The notes beneath the pieces are model-generated. The model made no database searches, was not told the origin of the DNA, and worked only from the letters and a program-made list of their open reading frames with translations. DNA of 64,000 nucleotides, from assembly GCA_025175895.1 (NCBI GenBank), contig CM046008.1, forward strand, positions 20,353,255-20,417,254, written 5' to 3'. Both the position numbers and the translations under genes were made by a program. Below, in pieces: positions 34,871 to 46,917 of this stretch. Position 1 is the stretch's first letter. Every line of letters begins with the position of its first letter. This stretch comes from Wurfbainia villosa. Taxonomy: Eukaryota; Streptophyta; Magnoliopsida; Zingiberales; Zingiberaceae.

Positions 34871-36658
34871 TGAAGGATGAAGCTTCGCTTCCCTGTTCGA
34901 CTTGGTCGCTTGTGTATGGCGATCCTATCTACGTCCCCAAATTAAAAAAAATTAATGCTTGATGAAGACGGATTACCCAAGCAACCGATCCATCATCGTG
35001 TTATTCGATTCGAGTGGTCTCTTAAACAAACTTATTGTTCAAGCAACCTAACTCTTATCCTCAATTAGCCGTGGAATAGATGATGTACGGATTGTCAGTT
35101 TTTGTATTTATCTTCGGGGTCCAAGTAAATTAGCCACCTGCATTATACAAAAGAGCTAAATAAAAAAAAACAAGATTATACCTCTTGCATACCTCTTGAT
35201 TTTCTATTGTATGTCCTATCCTCCTCTTGAATGTTGTGTGGGCAACGATCCTCCAAGAGTTGAAACTTCCTAGATCTCTTTCTTCCCTTCCTTGTTCGCT
35301 CCGAACAAAGGGAAGAATACTCAACACTTATTCTCCTATCTAGCGCCGACCACCAAGCCACCAAACTTGTTGTTGCCGTCGGCCAAGGAGAGGAAGAAGG
35401 AAATGGTGTGGGCGCCGACCAAGAGCTCCAAGGGAAAAAACTCTAACACTTGTTGCCACCGGCCAAAGGAGAAGAATAGAGGGATATGGGCGCCAGCCAA
35501 GAAGAGAAAGGAGAAGAGGGGCGCCGGCTAAAGCTTAGGAAGATAGGAAAACCTTCCACTTGTTGTCGCCCAAGACCTCTCCATACCCTAGCCGCCCAAC
35601 TCTTGAAACAAACCCTAATCTCCAAAAGGATTAGTTGCCGCCCAAGCCAAGGAGCAAACCCTAGAATTCCAATTCTCTTATGCCGCCCTAGCCTTTGCCT
35701 CCTATTTATAGATTTTGCCCAAACCTCCTTTTAATCGTGTCCATTGGATCTAGGTTTCATGAGGGTTTTAATAGGCTACAATAGGGACCATGAGGAGGAG
35801 TTGGATCTTGGCCACCCAACGGATCCGGCCCACATAAAATCCGATCCATTAATGATTATCCATTCCACTAGAGGATTATCATTGATCTACATCACCAACC
35901 CCCATAAATAAATATGGGCTCCATATATTAATTGTACAATTATCTCTCTGTGTTTAAGATCTCGAATGTCCGCCAATTAATTAATTTACTGACGATTAAT
36001 TAATCAATATCTAACTCTATGAGTAGTACCATTCAACCTTATCATCATGTCAGACCAAGTCCACCTGCAGGGTTTATATGATGATCCTTATGAGTTCCTC
36101 AAGGGGACATCATCATCTTAATACATAGGACACAGTTTCCTCCTATAATCAACGACACACCATGTAAATAATATCATTTCCCAACTTACCGAGCCTATCG
36201 ATTTAATCTATAAATCTTGCCCATTAGTAAATCAAAAAAATAAATACTAAGTACATGTGCCCGTTATTATATCGGGATTAAGAGCATGTACACCATAATA
36301 TCCGAGGTCCGATTCAATTATATAGTCAGTAATAAATTAAATCACCTCTAAGTCGGTCCTTCTTAATACGCACAAAGTGTACTAGTGTAATTCTATGGTC
36401 AAGATAAACCAATACCAAATTACACTACAACCATACCAATGGTTTGTCCAAAATCATCTCGGTTGTGAGCCTCTACTTATACTCTACAAGGAACTAATAA
36501 CATGATCTTCCGTGTGACACCACACACCATGTTATCTACAATGTATAGTATCAGACAATATGCATAACCATAAATTTGCAAACAATGATCATGTGAATCT
36601 TATTTCAAAAATAAAGATGTTCATACAAAAGATAGACTTTTCAGTATATATCCCAACA
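34871..36658 (-). repeat. LTR-b, middle LTR of element K
   Basis: It is complete (TGAAGG...CCCAACA, 1788 bp). It has a primer site on its low-coordinate side and a polypurine tract on its high-coordinate side (36659-36669). It thus served as 3' LTR of one copy and 5' LTR of the other. TATA (minus) is at 35702-35710. Confidence 0.92.
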
Positions 36659-36669
36659 ATCACCCACTT
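36659..36669 (-). promoter_or_regulatory. polypurine tract of element K
   Basis: Minus-strand TAAGTGGGTGAT immediately precedes the LTR-b start TGTTGGGAT. Confidence 0.75.
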
Positions 36670-36691
36670 ATACTAAAAGACTATGCTGTCC

Positions 36692-38047
36692 TCACACTAC
36701 CATACATCTGATTCTCATTCCATCCACATGCTTATCAAAAGCTCTCGCTAGAAGGGCCTTAGTGAAAGGATCTGTCAGGTTATCCTCTGATGCAATCTTG
36801 GCTACAACAACTTCTCCTCGCTTTATGATCTCTCGTATCAGGTGGTACTTGCGCTCTATGTGTTTACTTGCCTTATGGGCTCGTGGTTCCTTCGAGTTTG
36901 TAACTGCACCACTATTATCACAATAAATTGTGATAGTTTTGAGCAAACTAGGAATCACATCCAAGTCCATCAAGAAGTTCCTGATCCATACAACTTCTTT
37001 GGCTGCCTCAGAGGCTGCCACATACTCAACTTCCATGGTAGAGTCCGCCACGCATTTCTGCTTGACACTCCTTCATACAATGGCTCCACCTCCCAAAGTA
37101 AACACAAAACCCAAGGTAGACTTACTGTTATCCCTATCTGATTAGAAGTCGGAATCTGTGTAACCCACATGGAGTAATTGATCTGTCTGGTATACCAACA
37201 TATAATCCCTAGTCCTTCTCAGGTACTTCAATATATATTTTACCGCAGTCCAATGTCCCTGTCCTGGATTACTTTAGATAAGGAACCGCCCACGACAAAG
37301 TAGATATCCGACCTCGTATATAACATAGCATATATGAGGTTTCATACTGCCGAAGCATAAGGAACCGCCTTCATCTCCTCTATCTTCTTTGATGTTCTAG
37401 GACACATCTCTTTGGATAATGGTACTCCATGCCTAAAAGGTAGAAAACCTTTCTTGGAGTTCTACATACTAAAATGAGCCAAAATGGTGTCTATGTATGA
37501 AGCTTAAGATAAGCACAACATCCTTTTCCTACGATCCCTTATAACCTTGATCCCAAGGATGTGTCCCACTTCTCCCAAGTCCTTCATATTAAATTGTTTG
37601 GACAACCATACCCTTACGTCTGATAACACTTTGACATTGTTGCCAATTAACAAAATATCATCTACGTATAGTACAATAAATACCACTATGTTTCCGTCAC
37701 ATCTCTTGTATACACAAGACTCTTCGGACTTTGAATAAATCCATAAGACTGGATTACCTCATCAAAGCGGATGTTCCAAGATCTCGAAGCTTGCTTCAAT
37801 CCATAAATGGACCGATTAAGGTTGTACACAAGATGCTCTTTGCCCTTTGCAATGAATCCCTCTGGTTGCTCCATATAGATGTTTTCCTCAAGACTTCGAT
37901 TAAGGAAAGTTGTCTTGACATCATCTGCCACACCTCATAATCCATATGAGCAGCAATAGATAAGAGAATCCGGATAGACTTAAGCATGGCTATCGGCGAA
38001 AAGGCCTCCTCATAATCGATACCCTCTTTCTGAGTATACCCTTTCAC
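36692..38047 (-). pseudogene. pol: element K reverse transcriptase and RNase H
   Basis: Reading down from 38047, the pieces are GIDYEEAFSPIAMLKSIRIL, then in another frame VKTTFLNRSLEENIYMEQPE and SIYGLKQASRSWNIRFDEVI (37931-37686). The catalytic YVDDILLIGNN motif follows (37686-37504). RNase H is at 37051-36692 (STMEVEYVAASEAAKEVVWI, YCDNSGAVTNSKEPRAHKAS, DNLTDPFTKAL). The region between about 37500 and 37051 is frameshifted, with the RT thumb still partly legible. At least three frame breaks are present. The order and motifs fit the Ty1/copia family. Confidence 0.9.
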
Positions 38048-39648
38048 AACAAGCCTTGCTTTGAAGGTCTCAACCTTCCCGTCTATTCCTCTCTTTCTTT
38101 TGTATATCCACTTGCATCCAATGTTTTTTATACCATTGGGTAGTTCTACTAGCTCCCAGACCTGATTTTAATCCATAGATTCTATCTCTGAATTCATTGC
38201 ACTTTTCTAAAATACCGCATCTTTATCTTGGATTGCCTCATCATATGTCCTGGGATCAGGTTCATGTTTGTCAGGGACCAAATCAGAAGATTCTCCCAAG
38301 AACATAAATCTATCAGGATGTCTAACAATCTTCCCACTACGATGAGGTATCATCTGTGTATCCTCTATGACACACGGTGCAGTCACTTGTGGTATATCCT
38401 CTTGTACCTATGTTACTGAAGTAGTAACTTCCCCTCTCAATTCCTCCAGAACAATATTACTCATGGGCCTGTGGTTCATCACATAGTCTTCCTCTAAAAA
38501 TATGGCATTCGTGCTAACGATCACCCTCTAATCTTTAGGACTATAGGACAAACCACCTTTCGTTCCTCTAGGATAGCCTATGAACATGCACACTTTTGTA
38601 CGAGGTTCTAACTTACCAGCATCTGCCTTCAGCACATGTACTGAACTCCTCCAAATCCGAATATGTCTCAGACTAGGCTTTCACCCAGCCCACAATTCTG
38701 TGGGAGTAGAAGGCAATGATTTAGATGGTATCAAGTTCAGAATATACACTGTTGTATCCAAAGCATACCCCCATAATGAATCTGGTAACTCAGAATAACT
38801 CATCATCGATCTAACCATCTCCATAAGAGTCCTATTCCTTCTCTCCACTACACCATTCTGCTGGGGTGTGCCAAGTGCAGACAATTGAGATTGAATCCCA
38901 GCCTCTGATAAGTAATTCCTAAACTCTCCCAAGAGGTACTCACCACCACGATCAGATCATAGTGTCTTGATACTTTTACCTTGACGTTTCTTCACATCAG
39001 CCTTGAATTCTTTGAACCTGTCAAAGCATTCAGACTTGCGGCGCATCAAGTAAATGTATCCATATCTTGAATAATCATCTATAAAAGAGACGAAATATTC
39101 AAAACCACTTTTAGCTTGGATAGACATAGGACCACACAAATCAGAATGAATCAATTCCAACACATCTTTGGCTCTATACCCCTTGGCCTTAAAAGGTCTC
39201 TTGGTCATTTTACCTTCCAAGCAAGATTCACAGGTTGGGAAATCTTCCACCACTAATGAACCCAAAGGTCCATCAGCTATCAATCTTTAAATTCTACTTA
39301 GGTTAATATGACCTAACCTTAGATGCCAAAGATATGTTTGGTTTATTTTCGAAGGTTTTTTTTCTCTTATTAGATTTAGAAGATGAGTTATTTACTTCTA
39401 TTTGCATCGTGGGAGCTTTTGGTTCAAGGGTATATAAATTTCCTATCAATGTACCAGAATAGATAATCTCCCTATTCCTTTTTATAACAACTCTGTCATT
39501 AAAAGAAATAGAATATCCATCCAAAAATAATTTAGAAACCGAAATCAAATTCTTTCTAAATAAAGGTACATAAAGGAAATTTTTCAGAACCAAAGTTTTA
39601 TTCCTATCAAAAGATAAATAAACATCTCCCACTACAACAGCCGCCACC
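38048..39648 (-). pseudogene. pol: element K integrase and C-terminal protease part
   Basis: From 39648 down the frame continues the protease/linker (VVVGDVYLSFDRNKTLVLKN, FRKNLISVSKLFLDGYSISF) to about 39303. Integrase follows at 39283-38957 with CESCLEGKMTKRPF, the first Asp in HSDLCGPM, and FVSFIDDYSRYGYIYLMRRK. A TGA replaces the Arg codon before SDRGGEY near 38947, a C-to-T change at CG. The frame 38932-38681 then reads GTPQQNGVVERRNRTLMEMV with the catalytic Glu kept. The linker towards RT (38680-38048) has stops and shifts. The N-terminal half of the protease lies on the other side of G, at 49144-49279. Confidence 0.88.
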
Positions 39649-41873
39649 TGTTGGGTTTCCGGCACTGCGGCGTGTGTGTGTTCGATCATGTTTCGTAAAC
39701 ATGAACACAGCGGAAGCAATAAAAATAATAAATACTCCTATTTATTACAACACACACAACACACAAATGCATATTACAACAAGTGTAGACATAACCGTAA
39801 ATTTAAATTTGCAATAAAAGGAAATTTATCTACGTTATACCTTTCGTATGACGTGTAGCGGGAACGGCATCAACCGGAACGATCCTCGCTAGAATCGTCT
39901 CTATCCGTATCCACGCCGAGTTCCTCAGGATGACTTCGCTAAGTCACGAGCTTCGTCTTCGTACGGGTTACTAGCCTCGTGTTGAAGACGACGTGATCGA
40001 GAGATGATCACGATCCGAATCCAAATTCGGATCCTAAAACGAGTTCTCAAAACTCGCTTCTCCGGAGAGGTATTCGTCAACCGTTTGACGAATCCTTCGT
40101 CCCCCACCTCAGAGGATTACCGGAGATCAAATCCCCGGTAAGTTAGCCGCTGTCGGAGCACTAACCGTCATCCAAACGATGCTCCGACAACAAAGAAACA
40201 AGCTATCAAGAAAAACTGGACAGCTTTAGGTGGAGGAATAGAGGCCGGCTAAGGAAAGATGGAAGCTCACCTTATCACCGAACCCAAAGGAGATCGCCGG
40301 AGGGTCGCCGGAGGTTCTCCGGCTGAAGCTTGGACGCCGGCAAAGACTTGGACGGCATCACACAAGCTGGGCGGTGGCAGCTTTAGGGTTGGCGCCAATT
40401 AACTCCAAGGTGGAGGTGGGTGGCAACTCAAGGGGGCTAGGGTTTTTGATTAGGGCTTAATTATCCCTTAAGCCCTCTTTTATAGAGAACTACTTCTCTT
40501 AATGGTTATTGGATCATAACCATTAGGCCCGTTAACCCGCTCCATTAGGATAAGTTAAAATAAACCAAACCATGATGGTTTATTTTAAGTTAAAACGAAC
40601 CGAACCAACTTTTGGTTCATTCGTTTAAAATAAACCAAACCCTTTGGTTTATTCTCATCCATTGGATTAGAACCAAACCATTTTGGTCCATCCATTATGT
40701 CTTCATAAGACACGACCCATCCACGCTTCCATTGCGACTGAAACAATTTCATGCTCGCTTTATGTTTGGTCCAACCAAACATAGTTTCTCTCGGTCTGAG
40801 AATCCCATTCTCAAGCTCGTTTTAAATCCTTTGGATTACACTCGTTGTGCGTGTGACCAAATAGGTTCTCGGTTTATGTTGGCCGTCTATAATTAACCAT
40901 TAATTATAGAACGATCATGAGTGGCACCTAGTAGTACATCATGATCCCCAATTAACTGAAAAGATCAACGGTTGATCCAGAACTATTTCTGAAACCCTTC
41001 AGTAGCTCGAATGAATCGTGCCCCATTCCCTTCACTCATCTTATACCCACTTGGTTCAGGACATGGTCTATAGTGTCAGTCCCCACTAGGCTGACTACGT
41101 CACACCTAGCCCAAGTATCATTTCCTCGTCCTACGGATTCTAGTTACTCCACATGTATCGAAGAGTACCTTACTCTAAACATGTAATGCTTTGGCCAAAG
41201 ACTTTAGTAACAATCCGACGAGAGGCCATGGGTATACATCTCCTCGCAAGGAGTGGTGAATCCTTTATAGGCTATTCAAACACCTTCGATCACTTCGACT
41301 TATACCCAATCATCCCGGGTCCACATCTCCTTAGAGATGTTTGCTTAAGATGTCAAAGCATAAGTCTCCATGATCAAGATGACTTGAATACCGCAAGTCG
41401 AAGGAACCTCTCACTTAAGCCACAGTAAGAACTTCATTGACATATCTATATATGCAGAGAACCATATGAAGTCTTACGGCTGGTCACTCCAATGAACTAG
41501 TTACCATAACTAGCATCCACGATTAACTCCGGACATCACTATGTCTCCAGCCAGTGAGAATCAGCTGCTTGGATACACCAAGGAGTATACCTCGTGCTAG
41601 TCTCGACAGAATTGATGGTGTCCAAATCCATCAATTCATCGACTAGGGATAATTCCGATACATCACAATTACACAGGTAGAGATACTCACTAGTTGTGAT
41701 CCAATCACAAAGTCTCTCATGCTGTGAATCGTATCGTGGACATTCAGTAAATGAGTTTAAGATCCAATCAAATACATAAAATATGTATACTCAAATAGTG
41801 AATCTTCATTTATCATATAAATGGTTCATACATAAGGCGATTGCCTTAGGACATCTCTTATATATTACTAACA
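39649..41873 (-). repeat. 3' LTR of element G
   Basis: On the minus strand it runs TGTTAGTAATATA...CCCAACA, 2225 bp. TATA (minus) CTATAAAAG is at 40477-40485. The minus-strand end (39649-39720) agrees with solo LTR G3 better than the 5' LTR does. Confidence 0.93.
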
Positions 41874-41883
41874 GACTCCCACT
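41874..41883 (-). promoter_or_regulatory. polypurine tract of element G
   Basis: Minus-strand AAGTGGGAGTC abuts the 3' LTR start TGTTAG. Confidence 0.82.
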
Positions 41884-41887
41884 TGGC

Positions 41888-43272
41888 CTAATGCCAATCG
41901 CTACGGTATCCAATACCATAAGCTCGAACATGACCCTCAAACTTATTTTGAGGTAATGCCTTAGTCAAGGGATCCGCTAAGTTCCTTTCAGTGGGAATTT
42001 TCTCGATTTGTATTTCGTTCCTACTGATGATCTCTCTGATAAGATGATAGCGGCGAAGCACATGTTTGGATCTCTGATGAGACCTTGGCTCTTTCGCCTG
42101 TGCAATTGCTCCATTGTTGTCGCAGTAGACCGGTATTGCTTCAACAATGGCCGGAATCACACCAAGTTCATGAACGAACTTTTGATCCAAACCGCTTCCT
42201 TTGCTGCTTCCGAAGCTGCAATGTATTCTGCCTCAGTGGTAGAATCCGCTACAGTCTCTTGTTTGGAACTTTTCCAACTCATCGCGCTCTATTCAAGGTG
42301 AACACGATCCGCATCGAGACCTCGAATCATCCTTGTCCGTCTCGAAGCCGCATCCGTATACCCGTGTATCACCATGTCCCCTTCTCCATATATTAGGAAC
42401 ACATCCTTAGTTCTTCTCAAGTACTTAAGGATCGTCTTAACAGCCGCCCAATGATCCATTCCTGGATCGGACTGGTATCTGCTCGTGACACTCAGAGCAT
42501 ATGATACATCGGGTCTCGTACATAACATAGCATACATGATAGATCCTATTGCGGATGCATAGGGAATCTTACTCATGCAGATCCTCTCGTCTTCTGTGCG
42601 CGGACACATAGACTTCGAAAGGTATACCCCATGCCTGATGGGTAGGAAACCTTTCTTGGATTCTGACATGCTAAACCTCTTTAGCACTCGGTCTATATAT
42701 GTAGACTGCGAAAGACCAAGCAACCGTTTCGATCTATCTCTATAGATCTTAATCCCGAGGATGTAGGTTGCTTCTCCCAGGTCTTTCATGGAGAATGTCT
42801 TGGATAACCAAACCTTCACTGACTGTAAGATTGAAACATCATTTCCTATAAGTAGTATGTCATCGACATACAATACTAGGAATACGACTGCACTCCCACT
42901 AACCTTCTTGTACACACAAGGTTCGTCTGGATTTTGTGAGAAATCAAACTTTTTGATTGTCTCATCAAAATGGATATTCCAGCTCCTGGATGCTTGCTTC
43001 AATCCATAAATGGACCGTCGCAATTTGCATACCTTGGTTTTATCAACCGATGTGAAACCCTCAGGCTGTATCATATACACGTCCTCGAGCAAGTTTCCAT
43101 TAAGGAAAGTTGTTTTCACATCCATCTGCCATATCTCATAATCATAATGAGCCGCTATGGCGTGAGCATCCAAATGGATTTAAGATAGCTACAAAGTAAT
43201 AGGTTTCACATAATCAACACCTTGTTTTTGACGATATCCTTCGCCACCAATCTAGCCTTATAGGTAATCACA
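41888..43272 (-). pseudogene. pol: element G reverse transcriptase and RNase H
   Basis: The frame 43173-42289 carries the polymerase: WQMDVKTTFLNGNLLEDVYM, SIYGLKQASRSWNIHFDETI, the catalytic LYVDDILLIGND, KDLGEATYILGIKIYRDRSK and PYASAIGSIMYAMLCTRPDV. RNase H starts in the same frame (VIHGYTDAASRRT) and breaks near 42320. It resumes at 42190-41888 with YCDNNGAIAQAKEPRSHQRS and RNLADPLTKALP. The N-terminal RT part (43272-43174) is shifted and shortened relative to copia RTs. The usual DVKTAFLNG reads DVKTTFLNG. RNase H and the RT N-terminus are both broken. Confidence 0.9.
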
Positions 43273-45195
43273 TTACCATCCATGTCGGTTTTCTTCTTGA
43301 AAACCCACTTGCACCCTATAGGCTTTATCCTTCAGTGGGTCAACCAAGTTCCAAACTTGGTTTTCATACATGGAATCCATTTCCGACTTCATGGCACCAA
43401 GCCACTTATCCCTTTCTGAACTTGTCAGCACTTCTTCATAACTGGTAGGCTCCTCATCATCAATGAGTAACACGTCGTTCGATTCACTTACGAGAAATCC
43501 ATATCTCTCAGGAATATTGCGTGTTCTACCAGATCTACGAAGATGTGGTGTTACAATAGGTCCAGCCGATTGCTCATCACTATGAGTTGTCGGCTGTTGT
43601 GCTTCACCAGGTATCTCATCAATGTCTATTTGAGTCTCTCGAGCCTCCTCAAGCTCGACGACACTCCCACTGTTTTCTTGCAAGAGAAACTCTTTTTCTA
43701 GAAACACAACATGCCTTGAAACAAACACCTTTTGTTCCACAGGATGATAGAATTGGTAACCCCTAGTTTCCTTAGGGTATCCAATAAATAGACATTTATC
43801 AGACTTAGCATCCAATTTGTCTGATACAGTCCGCTTCACATAAGCAGGACAACCCCATATCTTCATGTAAGATACATGAGGTTTCTTACCATTCCATATC
43901 TCATATGGAGTAGTTGAGACTACCTTGGTAGGCATTCTGTTTAACAAGTAAACAGCTATTTGAAGTGCATAGCCCCAAAAGGACTTGGGAAGAGTTGCAT
44001 GATTCATCATTGACCTGACCATGTCCAACAAGGTCCGGTTATGCCTCTTAGATACACCATTATGCTGTGGTGTATAGGGCGGAGTCCATTGAGACAATAT
44101 GCCATTGTCTCTTAGATAATCAAGAAACTCTTGACTTAAGTATTCACCACCTCGATCCGATCGAAGTATTTTAATACTCTTGTCATGTTGTTTCTCTACT
44201 TCATTTCTGAATTCTTTGAAGCTTTCAAAGGCTTCAGACTTGAGTTTCATCAAGAACATATACCCAAACCGTGAGTGATCATCGGTGAAGGTAATGAAGT
44301 AGCTATAGCCTCCTAATGCTTGAGTTGACATAGGTCCACATACATCAGTATGTATTAGACCTAGTAACTCTCCCACTCGTTCACCTTTTCTAGTAAAAGG
44401 TAACTTAGTCATCTTGCCTTTTAAGCATGATTCGCATGTATCATATGAATCTAATTCAAACGTTTCCAGAATTCCACATCGGTGTAATTCGGACATGCGT
44501 TTCTTGCTTACATGGCCAAGACGACAATACCACATGTAGGAGTCTAATTGGTTATCTTTTCGAGCATGCTTGTTGCTCGCTTCGATATTGAAAATATAAC
44601 TGGATACGTCCAACGTATAAACACCATTGCTTAAAGTTCCAGTCCCATAAAGAACTCCATTCAAAGTTATGTAACAACAATTGTTACTAAAATCCAAATG
44701 GTACCCATTTCTATTTAAACAAGAAATAGAAATGATGTTCTTTATCAACAAAGGAACATAAAAGCAATTGTCCAGTTCTAAGACAAGTCCTGCAGGGAGT
44801 TTCAACAAATATGTTCCGATGGCGAATGCAGCAACCCTTGCTCCATTCCCAACACGTAAATTTGACTCTCCCTTGACGAGTCTTCTTCTATTCCTTAGCC
44901 CATGTATATCATTACATATATGTGAGCCACACCCAGTATCAAATACCCAAGTGTCTGAGGAAATAGAATGACAATCAATAAAGAAGATTTCTGAAGAAGA
45001 TGGGGTATCCGATGCCTTATCCTTCTTCACGGACTCAAGATAAATCTTGCACTTTCTTCGCAAATGGCTCTCCTTGCCATAATTATGGTAAGTTTCCTTT
45101 TGTGCTAGTTCTACCTTCTTAGCCCTTCTCTTCTTTCCCTTCTGCTGTTCCTTTGACTTCCTCTTAGAACCTTTCTTCGAGGAATCAACTAACAA
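43273..45195 (-). CDS. pol: element G protease-integrase polyprotein, 640 codons, catalytically impaired
   Basis: This is the longest open frame in the window. Residues 36-49 are a broken zinc knuckle (YHNYGKESHLRRKC, two Cys changed to Tyr). The protease motif VFDTGCGSHIC is at about 84-94. The gag-pre-integrase zinc domain has MWYCRLGHVSKK, where Tyr stands for the usual first His, and CESCLKGKM. Integrase has the first Asp in HTDVCGPM and the second in RSDRGGEYLSQEF. The usual Glu in NGVSERRNRT is Lys here (NGVSKRHNRT), which should abolish strand transfer. The C-terminus has RRSGRTRNIPERYGFL, a proline-free linker and the start of RT, then a shift. The start shown is internal to the original Gag-Pol frame and overlaps the gag frame by 11 bases. 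Confidence 0.85.
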   Translation of the reverse strand: MLVDSSKKGSKRKSKEQQKGKKRRAKKVELAQKETYHNYGKESHLRRKCKIYLESVKKDKASDTPSSSEIFFIDCHSISSDTWVFDTGCGSHICNDIHGLRNRRRLVKGESNLRVGNGARVAAFAIGTYLLKLPAGLVLELDNCFYVPLLIKNIISISCLNRNGYHLDFSNNCCYITLNGVLYGTGTLSNGVYTLDVSSYIFNIEASNKHARKDNQLDSYMWYCRLGHVSKKRMSELHRCGILETFELDSYDTCESCLKGKMTKLPFTRKGERVGELLGLIHTDVCGPMSTQALGGYSYFITFTDDHSRFGYMFLMKLKSEAFESFKEFRNEVEKQHDKSIKILRSDRGGEYLSQEFLDYLRDNGILSQWTPPYTPQHNGVSKRHNRTLLDMVRSMMNHATLPKSFWGYALQIAVYLLNRMPTKVVSTTPYEIWNGKKPHVSYMKIWGCPAYVKRTVSDKLDAKSDKCLFIGYPKETRGYQFYHPVEQKVFVSRHVVFLEKEFLLQENSGSVVELEEARETQIDIDEIPGEAQQPTTHSDEQSAGPIVTPHLRRSGRTRNIPERYGFLVSESNDVLLIDDEEPTSYEEVLTSSERDKWLGAMKSEMDSMYENQVWNLVDPLKDKAYRVQVGFQEENRHGW

Positions 45196-45643
45196 AGACC
45201 GCCCCTCGCCATGCTTCTAAGACTCCACAGTCTTCAAAGATATTGAGCAAGATACACGATGAACCTTCTAGCATCTCAGAGGTGAAGAGGAGCTTTGAGA
45301 CTTTGAACCTTTCGAATCTCACTTGCTCATCAACCAACTCACAAAGATGAAGGACTACGATATGAGCATCCATATGCTCATGCTGCTTTCGTAGCTTGGG
45401 TTCCATCGCGGGTAGCATGATGCAACTCACCATTTCAGAATCATTCACATGTTTCTGATAGGCCAACAATTGGTCCAGAGTTGCATTGTCACTAGGACGG
45501 GCGGGAAGAGACGCTTCGAGGACATTTGCAAGCTTTTCAACCTTGAGAACAATTCTCAAGCTTCTAAGCCAGTCCAAGAAGCTCAGCCCAGTCAATTTAT
45601 TCGAATCCAAAATGGAAGGCAAATTCAAAGAAATCGTGATCAT
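45185..45643 (-). pseudogene. gag: element G Gag with internal deletion
   Basis: The ATG at 45643 opens MITISLNLPSILDSNKLTGL, then FLDWLRSLRIVLKVEK and EHMDAHIVVLHLCELVDEQV, the N-terminal half of a copia Gag. After SEMLEGSS (near 45256) the sequence jumps directly to a segment equivalent to the ILSMLRTAEP region of element B. About 55 residues with the HVLKM and NYNM landmarks are missing. G2 has the same jump, so it is ancestral to both. A later indel shifts the frame so that this ORF ends just inside the pol frame. Confidence 0.8.
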
Positions 45644-46904
45644 TTTAGAAATACAAAACGAGCATATATGAGAAAGATGATTTTAAAATGCATTAATATA
45701 CATTTATAAATCCCATTCGTTTTTCGAATTTCAAAAACCCCAAAATCACTTCGGGAGATCGTAGGTCCATCTCCGAATGGGCTGATATCCATCATAGTTA
45801 TGAACAACCTTGGAGAGAGTCCAACAAGCCATTCATAACTACGACGGTAGGTATCAACTATACCGATTGCATATCACGTATATGCAACTATCACAATGTG
45901 CTATCAACTAATTGAATGTTCACACATACATCGGGTTGTTAACACATTAACAAGTATGCATCATATGCATAGCACCCAACTTCACCTCCCTTTACATCGA
46001 CCTTGGAGAGAGTCCAACAAATCGATGCTCCAGGTTAAAGCCAACCCATTAATCGGGACATAGTTTTAATATGGTTAGAGCGCATTCAACCAATTAGCCC
46101 AGCTTGGAGAGAGTCCAACAACCAAAGCTAACGATTGACCTCTGACTCTTACCATATTAGTATTAAACTATTCCATGGTTTGAACATATTCTGGTTCGAG
46201 CCGGGCTTGGAGAGAGTCCAACAACCCAAACAAGAAACGGAACTCTGGTTCTAACCATATTAATGGAAGGTGTAGGCCTTAATATTGTTTAAGAATTTTT
46301 ATGTCTCATCCTCTTTGCATGCAAATAACTATTATCTACATGGCATGGCATACATGGCATACATCTACATGTCACGACACGCATGGCATAATGTTATGCA
46401 TCTAATGCTACATGGCATACAATTATGTCATGTATATATTTCCTTATATGTCATAACTATTTATGGAAATAAAATATGTTTAAGATTTGATTCTCCAAAT
46501 CAAATCATAATTAAATTAGGAAACAAATTTCCAAATCTAATCACATATTTTATTCATGGAATTATTTGATTAAGGAAAATCTATTTAGGAAACCAATTTC
46601 CTAAATCATTAAAACTACTTATGGAAATAAAATATTTTTAAGATTTGATTTCCCAAATCAAATCATGATTAAATTAGGAAACAAATTTCTAGAATCTAAT
46701 CAAATATTTTATTTATGGAAAATATCAATTTCCATAAATACTTCCAACTTTCCAAAAGTGGAAGATTTCCATAAATACTTCTAGACTTTCCAAAATTGAA
46801 AAATTTCCATAAATACTTCTAAATTTCCAAAATTTAGAAAACTTCCAGAAATACATGATGACTATCGCAAAACCATTTTACGATTATGTCGAAACACAAC
46901 CTGG
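45644..46904 (-). other. leader of element G with four hairpins
   Basis: This untranslated leader carries four copies of CTTGGAGAGAGTCCAAC on the plus strand at 45809-45825, 46002-46018, 46103-46119 and 46206-46222. Each is a TTGGA/TCCAA stem with a 5-base loop, reading CTCTC in the element RNA. Near the primer site lie three tandem ~45-base A/T-rich repeats (TTTCCATAAATACTTCTA, about 46727-46860). No ORF is supported. Confidence 0.8.
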
Positions 46905-46916
46905 GCTCTGATACCA
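46905..46916 (-). promoter_or_regulatory. primer-binding site of element G
   Basis: Minus-strand TGGTATCAGAGC lies one base from the 5' LTR end. Confidence 0.93.
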
Positions 46917-46917
46917 C

